DNA of 64,000 nt, taken from Cavenderia fasciculata. Lineage: Eukaryota > Evosea > Eumycetozoa > Acytosteliales > Cavenderiaceae. Positions 1 to 12,813 of the stretch are shown here, in pieces (positions within the stretch are counted from its first letter, which is position 1; the number at the start of each line of letters is the position of its first letter). The notes under the pieces are model-generated. The model was not told the origin of the DNA, made no database searches, and saw only the letters and a program-made list of their open reading frames with translations. A program made the translations under genes and the position numbers. Where the stretch lies: the NCBI RefSeq assembly GCF_000203815.1, contig NW_004457708.1, forward strand, positions 682,001 through 746,000, given 5' to 3'.

Positions 1-336
1 AACATTATTATATCCACTATTATTATTATTATTATTAGGTATTAATGTTTGTTGAGGAGGAGCAACAACAACATTATTATAGCCAGAGTTGATACTACCA
101 TTATTATTATTAATAGTAACATTTGTAATATTGACAGCAGTTGATGTTACTGATACATCTGGTTGTTGTGGTTGTACTTGTATTTGTTGTTGTTGTTGTT
201 GTTGCTTTGGTTGTTGTTTTGGTTGTTGTTTTGGTTGTTGTCTTTGAGCATTGTTATTGTTATTATTATTGTTATTGCTACTGGTATCTTTGACAGTCCA
301 ATAAGCAAATACACTTTTGAATTGCTTTTGATCCAT
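1..336 (-). CDS. Partial Gln/Asn-rich protein (N-terminal part, runs off left edge)
   Basis: Reading the minus strand from the ATG at 336 gives 112 codons without a stop up to the window edge. The protein starts MDQKQFKSVFAYWTVKD, followed by Asn and Gln tracts, three QQPK-type units, and a segment with two SGYNNV units. The start is chosen because it is the first ATG in this frame and lies downstream (minus sense) of AT-rich, non-coding-like sequence. The rest of the gene lies outside the window, so no domain is visible and no function can be given. It is divergent from the TMEM131-like gene. The plus-strand Leu-rich reading over the same bases is the complement of CAA/AAT repeats and is not a gene. 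I do not recognise the family. Confidence 0.6.
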   Translation of the reverse strand, partial: MDQKQFKSVFAYWTVKDTSSNNNNNNNNNAQRQQPKQQPKQQPKQQQQQQQIQVQPQQPDVSVTSTAVNITNVTINNNNGSINSGYNNVVVAPPQQTLIPNNNNNNSGYNNV

Positions 337-1801
337 CTCTTTAATTAATATATTCTCTTTCTTTCTATTACTCTAGAGATAGATAGATATATTATGTTGT
401 TGATCAACTACTCAACTAACCACAATGAATAGAACTTTAACAACCAAGATTCAAGTTTTAAAAGGCTTGTGGTGTGTGATGGGGTGAGTAAAATAAAAAG
501 TCTGCTCACATATAGTTTAATTAAAAGATGTCAAAACAAAGTATAAATAGAGAAAATCTCGAAATTTTCTCTGTATCATCTTATTTCGTATTCAAAACGA
601 GGAATGCTACCTTATTTTTATTGTTTGTGGAGTCAATGAATGCTTGAAACTTCCCATCTCTTTAGTAGCTTGGCTGGATTCTATCACTTAGTGACCAGCA
701 ATACAATATAATAATAATAATATTATAATATTATAAAATACTAGTAATATATAATTATTTAAAGTTAATTTGGTGGTTGTACAAATTTATGTTTCTTTCT
801 TTGTTCATTCCCAATGCACATATAAAATTTATTTACACGTGTAAAGAATTATTTTCTTTTGATGATTGATTGTTGATCAAATTCAGGATTTAAAATTAAT
901 TGAATTTCGGTGTACCGCAGCAGTAGATACTTTTTTACTTAAATATCTGTAATTCAACAACCTTCCTTGTTTTTTCATCAACCTGCAGGGGTTTGGGGGC
1001 AACCAGACCGGTAATAATTTTTTTCAACTTGAAACAGCCCCTCAAAGACCGCTATCCCTCCCTGAACATCAAAGATCACTCAATTATTTGAAGGGTGCAG
1101 CACAGTACAGTAGTCTCCTCGTCATCCTATCCTCTTCCTCTTGAGTTTTCATTCATTCATTGATTTAATCTATTCATTCTATCAATTTTGAACAAATAAA
1201 TTAAAAGAGAGAGAGACAGACCCAAAAACAGATATAATTAGCAATATATCAAGTATCAGATCCATCATTCATTTTTTTTAGATATTGTAAGTGATCAAAC
1301 CCGTCTCTATCTATCTCTCTTTATCTCTTTATCTCTCTCTCGACACACAATACATGTAATACTGTGATTGGATAAAAAGAGAAACTGAACTTGCAACAAC
1401 CCGCCTACTATATTCTCATAGTTTGAAAAAGGAATAAAAAACGAAAACTTTAATTCAGATAAGGGAGGGATTATGTATGTCTGTCATGTCTCAGTGTCTT
1501 TTTAAGGACTCATACTCTCCTCTTGCACACTTCATCTTCATCATCATTGCCAACCTTCAACTTCATTAGGCACTTTTTTTCTATTTAAACCCTCCACCAC
1601 CAACCAACCCACCCAATCTTATAAATTAAATTGAGTATTGGTACTTATTCTTCTTCTTCTTCTTTTTTTTTCAAAGTGAGAAAGAGCATAGAACAAACAT
1701 CAAGTAGACTTATATAGAGAAATAGAGATAGATAGATAGATATATTGATTTAATGATTACACTGACATTGGAACATCAACAAGAAAACTACTACTATCAT
1801 C
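337..1801. other. Divergent spacer, 1.5 kb, with a perfect hairpin at 549-572
   Basis: Spacer between the partial gene (minus) and the TMEM131-like gene (plus). At 542-549 there is a TATAAATA string, directly followed by a perfect 9-bp inverted repeat (549-557 with 564-572, 6-nt loop). Further on, about 652-697, GCTGG and CCAGC arms flank a small CACT/AGTG dyad. The spacer ends in T-rich tracts near 1650-1672, as is usual upstream of dictyostelid genes. No coding region is visible. Confidence 0.5.
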
Positions 1802-4800
1802 ATGGTGACAACTAATCATCATAAATCTTCATCAACATCAAGGATGAGGACAACTGCAACCACGTTGTTCTATATCTTCATTCTCGTATTGTTATTGGGT
1901 GATGGTTTCGGTAAGCAAAACAAGAAAGCAGACAAGCAAACAACTAGCAGTCAACAAGAAATAGGTGTACATCTTATATTTATACGATTATTGTATTCAA
2001 TTTCAATTCATTGTAGTAGGGATCAATGCTATACAGAAAACTACACCAACAGCAAAAAAGACGTCGACAACTGCATCCACTGTAATAGGTGGATCGGGTG
2101 TACCTCCTACTGCTTCTGAGAGCGTTAACAGTGCACAACAACAACATCAACAACAACAAACAAAACGAGAAGCTGTCAATATAGAACAACAGCAACAGAC
2201 GCATATCATCAACCAAAACATACAGCAACAACGAAGATACTATCATCATTTTAGATACAGTCAAGAATTAAATACACCGTCTCCACAACTCTCTGGAATC
2301 GATGGTTTTCCATGGCCACCCAATTTAAGTACAAGTAAACAACCTTCTTCTTCTTCTTCGACCTCTACTACTGGCACTACAGCATCTGCATCAGCATCAA
2401 CATCAGCTCATGATGATGCCGTCGATGGTGTCAATGAGGAAGTAGAGGAAACAATAGTATTTGGAGAGACATTGGATGAAGACATGATTGAGAAATTCGT
2501 TCACGATAACAAAGACAAAGACAAAGACAAAGATAATAATAGTAATAAGCAGAAAAAGGAAAAAGATTTAAATGATAATAATAGTAAAAAGAAAAGTAAT
2601 AATGTAGATAAACAACAACAACAACAAACTAAAAAGTCAATGAACGATAATAATAATAATAATAATAATAATCCAGTTAGTATATTTCCATTAGATTTAC
2701 ATTTCAAAAATAGTCAAATGTGTATAGATAGTAAAGATTCATTTGTGATTACCAACCTAAAGAGTCATCCTATTCAAATCCTATCGATTCAAACTTCAAG
2801 TCAACATTTTGAAACTGATTTCATTAGAAGTTTTGTAAGTACAATAGAGTGTAATATATAGTGTATATGTTAGTATTAACTTGTTTGTTTGATCTATAGA
2901 CATTGAAAGATAATGAGAATCATAGAGTTAGAGTGGTATTCAAGCCAAGATATATTGGAGAGTATAATACGACTGTTCAAGTACATAGTGTCGATCAGGA
3001 TAGTGGCTTGACATATGTTTCATCGATAAAGGTGTTTGGCACTGCCAAGGGATCATTTTATCAACTCTCACCTATAAGCGATCGAGTGTTGATAGACACG
3101 ATGTTTTCACGATCCATTTACATCTACAATCCACATAATGAAACATTGTACATCAAGGATATCTATACTTCTGGTGCACCATTTTATTTATCTTTACCAC
3201 CAGGATCTTCGACTACTTCTTCCGATACCCCCCTTCCTCCTTCAACTACACCTAGTGTAACTTCCTCCATACCTTCAACTTCTTCACAAAAGTTAAAACA
3301 ACAACAACAACAGCAACATGAATCACCTCAAAATAACATTTGGGAGATTGAGCCATTTACAAGAGGCCAAATCATCAATTTGTCATTTCGGTCATCTTTG
3401 ACTGGCATGTTTAACAATGAACTTCACATTGACACGAATTTTGCCAACTTTACCGTCTATCTACAGATTCAATCGATTGGCGAGACGGTTCATCTTTCTC
3501 CTGAAAGCTTGGACTTTGGCTTCATCACTGGCAAGAGTGATTTTAAATCCGTATCTTTATTTCTTTACAATCCAGAACAAGAAGATATAAACATTCTTGA
3601 AATCCGTCCTCTTCATCCAGATCCAAGATTAAAATTCTTTATTCATGATGATAGTACAACTTTTGCAAAATCTGTAAGAACAAAACATAAAACAAATAAC
3701 AACAAAACAACAAAACATAATGTGATCACAAAGTTGACTAACTAATGCTTTATTTCTCTATTTCTTTCTATTTTAGCCATCAGAAATTGCACATTTTTTC
3801 TATAGTAGTGAATTGGAAGGAGTATTTCGTGGAATCATATTGATTAGAATCAATGGATATAAAGATACACATATTCCATACCGAGCAGTTGTAGCACATG
3901 GTGATTTATCTTATAATCCAAAAGATGTATTATTTCCATTGATACCATTTGGTTCTGGTGATATTGATATGGATTTTCTAGATGAAACACAGGATGAGCC
4001 ATATCCAAGACTTTCCCCAACCACCTTGAAAGATGTTGCGAGTAGACCTATCGTCAGTAAAACCACACCGGGTCTATACACAAATCGTCTTGTGCTTCGA
4101 AATAATTTCAATGTTCCATTGGTCATTTATTCGGTGCACGTAAGCGATAATCTATTTGTGGTAAAGGATGCTCCGCTTGGTGTCTCTGTTAAGCCACACG
4201 AGACTTGGAAGCCAATCCTATTAGAGATCAATCCCAACTACAAATACAACGATCGTCAACTCTTGGGTCCAGGTGGTAAACATGCTTCACTCTATGTAGA
4301 TACAAACATTAGTGTGTTTGAAATCGATTTACATGCTTATAATCGACTTTTATCATTCTCTACCAATTTATTGGATTTTGAAACTCAACCATTATCAACA
4401 TTTCAAGAAAGATCTGTAAGAAAGAAACAAAAAAGAAAAAAGAAAAAAAAAAAGAAAAGAAAGATATATATATTTACCATTTTATTATTATTATTTGTTT
4501 TGTTTAGATTGATTTTGGAGTAATATCAAGAAATGAAGTAAGAAGAAGAACATTTAAATTGAAAAATTCAAATCCTTTTAATTTGTTTATTACTTGTGTT
4601 GGACATATCCAACCACCAACCAATACCAATCGATTCAATATCAAGACCGATGGAGTGAGAGGTATTTTTGGACAAGATGTAGTGATTATAAACAAGAGTG
4701 GAACTGGTAGAGATACTGCTTCTGGACCCTCATCTTCATCTTCCTCCTCGACACCATCATCAAATTCATTATCATCAAAGACATTGACAGCAGACATTTC

Positions 4801-7800
4801 AATGCAATTGTTGAGTGTGTACAATGATCGTGGACAGTTTGTGCATAGTGGAGCCGACTTTTTTGGCGCTGATCATTCATTGTTTGACCATCCGTGTGTC
4901 GATCTGCCCAAGATGGTGAGGGCACGGAGAAACAGCAAAAAGAACAACTATCGAATCACATTTGAGCCAGTGGTGGTGTTGCCCCCCGGACACACTGCTA
5001 CATTTGGGTTGGACGTGTTGACGAGGAGCAGTTATGGACGCGGGGAGCGTCATCTGGTCATCATGACACAGTACGAGAACATGACACTGTCGTACAAGTG
5101 GCGAGTGATGAATGGGTCGCTGTCAATCTCACCGCAGGTGGTAGACTTTGGTTCGGACCTCACTATGCACGGCACACCCGTCACCCGTGGTTTGTACGCC
5201 AACAGCACATACAATATTGCCGTCAATATCACGTCGATCGATATATCCGACCCGCGTGTGACATGTGTGATGCTGACAAACCAGCTGGCGCCCAAGGGAG
5301 TCACCCATTTTGCCAATCTGGTGTTTACACCCGTTGATCTAGCCGACGACGACCCCGAGTTTACACGTGCGTTGCAGGAGTTGGCCACGTCGCCCACGAC
5401 CGACCTGCATACCGTCAAGGTGCTGACACACGAGTATATCCAGCGTGAGACGCTGTGGCGTATGCGTGGAGGGTCGCTCGACGTGCCGGCCAACGTTGCC
5501 ATCCACACGGACATTGTGTCGCACCACGCCATCAAGACATCGGCGACGCTGGCCAAGCCGAACCTCTTTTCGAGCAAGGATGTGAATGTTGACGAGCTGC
5601 GATACCCCGATCCGGACGTGCCGGCCGGTGCCGCGTTTGTGGCGGCGCTCGCGCTCGACTTTGGCATGGCGCGTATCAACGCTGACGTCTACCGCACCGT
5701 CGACATTTACAACCCGCTCGACATACCCATCTTTGCACAGCTGTTTGACTTGGACCTCGAGTCACTGGTCGCCAACTACAAGATCAAGCACGGAATTGAC
5801 AAGCTTGAAAACACCAACAATTGCATGGACGGCGAGGCATCCACCGACGACGACGAAGACAAGGACGGCGACAACATCAACAACGACTCGTCTGACTTTA
5901 TCAAGCGGCAACAAAGCCACTTTCATCCACTCGTCTTGAAAAAGACAAAGGATCAACACTCTATCTACTTTGACGACATTGACAAGCCGGCAGCACAACA
6001 GGCAGCCGGCAAACAACCATCGTCGTCGTCGTCAGGTCGCAACAAGATATTCTCACTAAAGAGATCGGGAGCTGAAAACATGATGTTTATAGCACCCAAG
6101 TCAACAGTTGCGTTTGGTCCGATCAAGTTCCATCCACTCAACTATACCAGCTACAATGCCATCGTCTACCTTAAAAACAACTACACCTATTTACAACCAA
6201 TCTTTTTGACTGGACATGGAGGCGGAGGTAGACTACTCGTTGTTGACTCTGATACACACATGTCCAACTCTATCCTACTCGACCTTAACAAAACTCATCT
6301 CAGTCCCTGTATCTTTCAGCGACACAATGTCGAAGTGGATATCAACTCTGACATCCTCATTGACTCTAAAAAGGTTGTTAATTCACAAAATACCAATCGT
6401 ATCGAAGTTTCAAAATCCTTTACCATCGTCAACACTGGAAATTTAATTTTAGAAATTAAAGATATTTTTATAAATGATTTTAAATGGTAAGTCAACAACA
6501 AAAAAATAACAAGATTAGAGATATAAATATTAACATTTTATTTTTTTGATTTACAGTAATGGGTTTGGATTTAAAGTATTAAATTGTAATGAATTAAAGG
6601 GACTAAGTATAAATGAAGGTGAAATGTTTAAGATTCAGGTATCTTATGAACCAGACTTTTCAACTTCAATGTTGAAAAAGGAATTGGTGATAAAGACAAA
6701 CCAAGAATCATTTGGATTCAATTTGATTGGAACCTTTCCACACGAGTTCCTTCCACTGTGCACACATCTTCAACCATCGTTCTTTTACGATTACCCTGCA
6801 AAGGTTATCTTTATCCTATCGATGGTTATTCTCTTTTTCATGCTTATCCTCCTCTCGTTTATTAAACCTGTCGGTCACAAGAGAAAGTCATTGCTACAAA
6901 GAATAGTCGCTCGTATCACTGCCACTCGTATTCGTTGGAGTACTAGTGTTACAACGGCTAGTTTAACCGCTGCAAGTGGTCGTGAACTACTTACTAGTGG
7001 TGGTGGTGGTGTTGATAGTCCAACTTCATCCTATCATCATGGTGGTAGTCGTGATAATCATAATCATCATCATCATATCAGTGCTAGTGTCATCCCAAAA
7101 TCACCTGATAAATCATCATCATCTTCAAATGAAAAGAATAATAACAAGACTACTGTCAACAAAAAGGAAAGATTGACCAATCGAAAGATTAAATCTTCCA
7201 ATGAAGATAATAGTAATAGTAGTCGAAAGAATTCTTCTTCGAGTAAATCGTTAAACCATAATCATCATCATCACCAACAACATCAAGTGATGACTACAAC
7301 CACCACTACAACCACGGTCTTGGAAGAGGATAAATTTGAAGATTCTATTGTTATTCAACAGCAACAAGAGAAAGAAAAAGATTTATTACTTGCTGCTCGT
7401 AGTCCATTGAGCGAGTCATTGGATGATATATCAATGTCTTCACATGATAATCTTGGAGCGATTTTAGAGGATGGGGTTGACAATCCAACCACACCAACTG
7501 AAGATCTTACTCCAAGATCAATTGATGATGAGCCAACAACCACCATTGTTCAGCAAGATCATGTTGAAAAGATCGATGCATCGACCATTACCAGCACAAT
7601 GACAACAAAAACAACTACCATTGTCATCTCTTCTACATCTTTGGAAGATGTTGTATCAAATAATAATGACAAGAGTAAGAATGAACAACAACAACATCAA
7701 CAACCTAGTACATCTGTTGTTGTAGTTGAAACAATCAAACAAAAGCATCAACAACAAAAAGAAGATAAGCCCCTTTTGGTAGTACAAGCAGACAAAAAGG

Positions 7801-9296
7801 TGGCAGAAGTTGTAGTCCCTTCTATCCAAACAGTAACATCAACTACTGCACCACCGTCTTCTGCTTCTTCCAAACCACAACAAAAGAAAAAGAACACTAA
7901 ACACCAACAACAACAACAACAGCAACAGTCCTTAAAGATTTCATCTGATCAATCAAATGATGAAAATGTAAATACCAATAAGACTAACAATCACAATCAT
8001 AATGGTGTAAACTTGAATTTGTCAAGTAGTGGAAGTGGTTCAAATATTCCAATTGTTGCCTCATCATCATCATCATCGACAACAGACTCCTCGCTTACTT
8101 CTACCACCCCTGCTTATTTTGGAAAGAAAAAGTATCACAAGGACAACAACTCTTCTGCTTTTCTCCCTGCCAATCCTCCTCCCCCTGGATCGGCCAAACC
8201 TGTGAGAGAACCAAAGAAAAAGTACGAAAAGCCACAAAAGCAAACAACTGGAAAGGTGGTTTATGTACCAAAGGTTCCTCAACCAACCACTCAACCAACT
8301 ACTCAACAACCACCTATTTCAACTCCTACTTTACAACAACCATTACCATATTCACAACAGCAACAACAACAACAAAACTCTGTATATCTTCAATACCTTC
8401 AACAACAACAACAACAACAACAAAAATTACAATTACAACTTCAACAACAACAACAACAACAACAATCATATTCTCCATTCTCAAATAATGGTCAATTTGA
8501 TTATAATCCATTTATCAGTACATCACCACCTCCACAATCAACTTCATCATCATCAACATCGTCAAATCCATCACTACTCAACACTTATAATCCATTCTCA
8601 TTCTCACCAAGACCATCTACAAATAACAATAACAACACAACAACAACCACTTCACCTACCTCAACCTCAACTTCTACACTTATTCAACCATCATGGTTCA
8701 CAAACATGAACAATTTATTGGCAGTAGATTCATCAAATAATCAACAACAACAACAACAGGTGATGAAAAGCAACACTAGTCCTAGCCACCACCAGTATCA
8801 CAACAATAGTCTCTGGAGAGATCAATTTGGAGTGATTGGAAGTGGCAAAGTTTCAACAACAACTTCACCAAACCATACCAACAACAACAGTAGTAGTGAC
8901 CTTTTGATGTCTTCATCAGCAACTCCATCCTATCGAGACCTCATGCCAAATACCAACTTGACAAGCTTCCTACAACAACATTCTACTGTTGGTACCAACA
9001 CACCAATTAACAATAACAACAACAACAGCAACAATACATCTACAACCATGACTGCTGGCGGTGTCAACCCAACAACAACAACAACAACGACAGTAACCAA
9101 CAATAACACGACTAGTGGTGTCTATTCACCATCCTACGATCTATTTGCCAATCAAATGTTTGGTTTTAGTCAACCATCCTCTACCCAAACCACACCTACT
9201 TCCGTCCCATCCATTGCCAATATTTCAACATTGACCAAATTCAATTTAAATCATGGTTATGAAAATGGTGATGATAATGACCAACAACAACAATAA
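1802..9296 (+). CDS. TMEM131-like type I membrane protein (PapD-like domains)
   Basis: Seven exons: 1802-1964, 2017-2834, 2900-3673, 3777-4415, 4508-6486, 6557-9296 with the first carrying a signal peptide; these six joined segments give 2370 aa in one frame. Introns are 52, 65, 103, 92 and 70 bp. Residues about 17-37 form a hydrophobic signal sequence, then a Ser/Gln/Asn/Lys-rich spacer. From about residue 273 (NPVSIFPLDLHFKN) begin repeated immunoglobulin-like PapD-type modules typical of TMEM131. One transmembrane segment lies near residues 1541-1562, followed by a tail of about 800 residues rich in His, Ser, Gln, Asn and Thr. In animals TMEM131 binds collagen and the TRAPP complex during ER-to-Golgi export; by inference this protein is a secretory-pathway cargo factor. 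Exon 5 is strikingly GC-rich between about 4.85 and 6.05 kb. Family assignment is by recognition only. Counting the listed segments there are six exons and five introns. Confidence 0.85.
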
Positions 9297-9892
9297 CAAC
9301 AAAACAACAGATAACAGTGTAAACATAACAAACAGAATCAATATTCAAGTAAATTACTCCCTTTTTTTTTTAAACAAAAATCATACTCTTACAAAAATAA
9401 TTTTAATCCTTTAGACACTGAATAGTTATAATCAAAACCTATTATAAATAACAAAGAATCCAATCATTTTTGCTTCCCACCTATTTATAATAATTTAAAT
9501 TTAAATATTCATTTTCTTTAATAAATCAATCAAAATCTAATGTGATTCACATTTATCCATTTAAATATCAAAATATGAATATAAATATAAATATAAATAA
9601 TATAATAAATATATTTGAGGTTGTTGTAGGTTTGACGGTTGGAAACTCATACTCGTGCCTCTCTGAGATTAACATAACATCAGTTTTTAACCTTGTAACC
9701 TTAAAAAAACAAAATTAAATTAAATTAAATTAATGATTTCACACATTTAAACCTTTACTATTCTATGAGCAATAATAGAACTAATTCTAGAATAGTAATA
9801 GCAGTAATAGTAGAGAACAAGAGAATATTAGGATAGAGTAGTGGTAGTAATATTAATTAAATACATACATACATACGTATAATCATATCATC
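9297..9892. other. AT-rich spacer between TMEM131-like and TBC genes
   Basis: Probable 3' flank of the TMEM131-like gene and promoter of the TBC gene. It holds AT-rich sequence with ATAAAT repeats at about 9578-9600 and a short TACA repeat (about 9865-9876) just before the next start. No gene or clear structured element seen. Confidence 0.4.
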
Positions 9893-12466
9893 ATGTGGAT
9901 CAATCCAAAACCACAATACTCTGTTTCACCTCTATGGGTAGTAGTACTAGAAAATAGATTCTTTTCTATACTTAGAGCAAAGTCAACCGATGGTACTCTA
10001 CTAGGAAAGATAGCTAATCTGGCAGTACATGCTAGTGATTCACATCCTCTTACCTATAGAATCATATATAAAACAAAGAACCCTCAGGTCATTGCAGTGT
10101 CTGAGAGTCTTGATCTTATCAAAGCTCATTGGGTTGTCCTCGAGAATGACATTCTTCCACGTCTCGATGAACACGACTGGGATATTAGAGATCAATACGT
10201 CATTTCAAAGATCATTGGTATGGCTACATCATCAGAGGAAGAAGAAGCCGATCAAAACGATGAGAAATCATTGGTAGAATTTAAATTCCAATTCAGTCAA
10301 ATGGAAGAGAAATTATTAACTTGTAAGAAATAGAAATAGAGAAATAGAGAAAGAGAAGGAGATAAAGAATATATAGAGTATAATTAATTAATTAATTATA
10401 TTTATTTTAGATTTTAGATGTTCATTATATAGGGATGGTTTAACAACTGGTAAAGCATTTATTACTCAACAATCAGTTTGTTATTATTCAGCCAATCCCG
10501 TTCAACATATAATACTTCCATTTGCAAGAATAACATCGATCAATAAGGAATCTACTCTTGGTTTATTGCCAAATACAATTAAAATCACTGCTTGTATTGG
10601 TCCAGATGAAAAGACTGAGAAAAAAGTAACAATACAAACAAAAAGAAATAGAAATACAAAAGAAAAAGAAAGAAATAGAACATGTTATACTTACTTGTTA
10701 TGTTTAGTTTTTATTTTACTTTTTGATGAGAGATCAAGCATATGATTTATTGGAACAATTATGGAAATTATGTATGGATGAAATATATCAATCGTTGGAG
10801 GTTGATGAATATAGTATGTCGTCGCCATCACCTTTATCAGCTAGTACGAGTACTGGAGAATCGTCACCAGTGTTAAAGGCAACCAAACAAAGATTGGATA
10901 TTGAAAAAAAGAATAGAAACTTTCAACGATTCTTTAAGTTGCCAGAGAATGAAGACTTGTTGTCGGTGCACGTGTGTTGGATAGTTAGAAAGAATACGTT
11001 GATTGGCGACCTCTACCTGTCTGCCAACTTTTTCTGTATAAAATATAAAGAGAGCTTCACGACTAAAAAGTATACGACCGTCATTCCCATCTCCAAGATT
11101 GCATCGATTAAAAAGACGCGTCCATTCCTTGGCTTTTCAGTGTTTACCGATACCATTCAAATTGTAACGGTACAGGGTCGCGAGATCAACATTCGACTGA
11201 TCCACTGCGAAGAGGCATTGCAAACGATGCGCAGGTATTGGCAACAGGCACCCTCTTCGCCGGTACCACTCGTCATCCCACCATCGTCACCCAATCATTC
11301 GCCAGTGCTACGACCACAGGCTTTGCAAATAGAATCGATCGGTGTCGGATGGTTCTCTCAAGAACCAGGATTAAAACACGAAAAACCAGAGGAACTTAAA
11401 TACAAACTAGAGAAATGGGAGAGTTACTTTGGCAAGCATGGCAGCGACACGTCCATGTCAATCACTCGCAGTCTGCGTCATCTCATCCATATTGGCGTAC
11501 CCGATCCCTACAGAGGACACATTTGGGCGTTTTGCTCGGGTGCTGGCTACATGTGGGAAAGAGAAAAGGGATACTATGACGGACTGCTTCGTGATAATGC
11601 TGGAAGGACAAGTTTGGCAGTCGAAGAGATTGAAAAGGACGTGCGTCGTACTTTTGCACACCACCCCTATTTCAAACATGAAGGAGGTGTCGATGCGCTG
11701 CGACGTGTGTTGACTGCCTATTCGTGGCGTAATCCAACGATTGGATATTGTCAGAGTATGAATGTGGTGGCCGGTATCATGCTGCTCTACATGCAAGAAG
11801 AGGCTGCTTTTTGGGTATTATGTCGTGTGTGCGAAGTATTCCTACCAGACTATTACGTATCGGCCATGATTGGTTCCATCATTGACCAAAAGATATTTGC
11901 ACAACTCGTCGAAAACCATCTCCCCGATGTATATAAACACTTGGAAAAGGTCGGTCTCCCCGTCACTATCCTCTCACTCCCATGGTTCATGTGTATGTTT
12001 GTTTCCTATATTCCATTCCCAGTCGCTACTAGAGTTGTAGATTGTTTCTTATTTGAAGGTACTACTGTATTATTTCAAACTGGTTTAGCAATTTTAAAGG
12101 TAAAAAATTTAATATATTAATAATCATTTCAATATATACTAAATATTAATATGATTATATTCATTTATTTATTTTTATTTTTTGTAGATTAACAAACAAA
12201 AGATATTGGAAGAAAGAGATTCTGAAGTTATTGTTGAAATGTTAAGAAACAAAACATATGACATTGACGAATTGATTCAAGTTACATTCCAAGATTTCGA
12301 TATTCCAGAAGACCAAATCAATGAATTAAGAAATGCTCATAAATTCAAAGAGATTAAAAGAAAGGAAACAATTCAAATTAATAATGCTAAAAAGGAAGAA
12401 GAACAACAAAAGGCAAACAACAATAATAATAATAATAATTCAGACTCTCCTGCTAATTTGAATTAG
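9893..12466 (+). CDS. GRAM-GRAM-TBC Rab GTPase-activating protein (TBC1D8/TBC1D9 family)
   Basis: Four exons (9893-10322, 10411-10625, 10708-12099, 12188-12466; introns 88, 82, 88 bp) give 771 aa. The N-terminus MWINPKP and the two GRAM modules (about residues 140-235 and 286-390, the second starting FQRFFKLPENEDLL) match the TBC1D8/9 arrangement. The TBC domain has both catalytic fingers: arginine in IEKDVRRTF (about residue 521-529) and glutamine in YCQSMN (about 560). It should stimulate GTP hydrolysis by a Rab protein on endomembranes; the GRAM domains probably bind lipids. The C-terminus ends in an Asn tract soon after the TBC domain, so the EF-hand region present in animal TBC1D8/9 is absent. 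Substrate Rab unknown. Exon 1 to exon 2 joining restores the KLLTYFRCS core of GRAM1, which supports the splice sites. Confidence 0.9.
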
Positions 12467-12813
12467 TAATTATAAACTTGACATAGTATTTTTAAAAAGT
12501 ACAAATAATAATCACTCTTCCACCTTTATTTTGATTATATATTAAAATAATAAGAAATTAAATGAACTCAAAAAGACGTGAATAACTGCCTGTGCTTTTT
12601 TTGCAAGACCAAAAAGCCTGCAAACCCAAGAAGGGAAAAATCAAATCAAATTTTAATTGGGTGATCTATTAAAAGAAATTGAAGGGCCGACCAGTATTTC
12701 ATTCCCTTCGTCGTTGCCCTGGTAGATGATATTGGGGTAGGGATATAAAACTTCGGTGATCGGATCACTTTTCTTTTTTCTTAAGATCATATTATTTGTT
12801 TTAACACTTTAAT
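12467..12813 (+). promoter_or_regulatory. Promoter region of the PH-like gene: TATA box and T-rich tract
   Basis: A TATAAAA string at 12744-12750 lies 64 bp before the ATG at 12814, followed at about 12768-12782 by a T-rich tract. TATA followed by an oligo(dT) initiator is the usual dictyostelid promoter layout. The stretch 12590-12760 is also richer in GC than the flanks. Polyadenylation of the upstream TBC gene should also occur in this 347 bp gap. Confidence 0.55.

Noticed and set aside
163-348. 61-codon Leu-rich plus-strand reading at the left edge
   Set aside because: Complement of CAA/AAT repeats in the partial minus-strand gene.
5050-5679. 209-codon minus-strand reading inside the TMEM131-like gene
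   Set aside because: It is antisense to a GC-rich, conserved coding exon; GC-rich third positions remove stops on the other strand. No domain seen.
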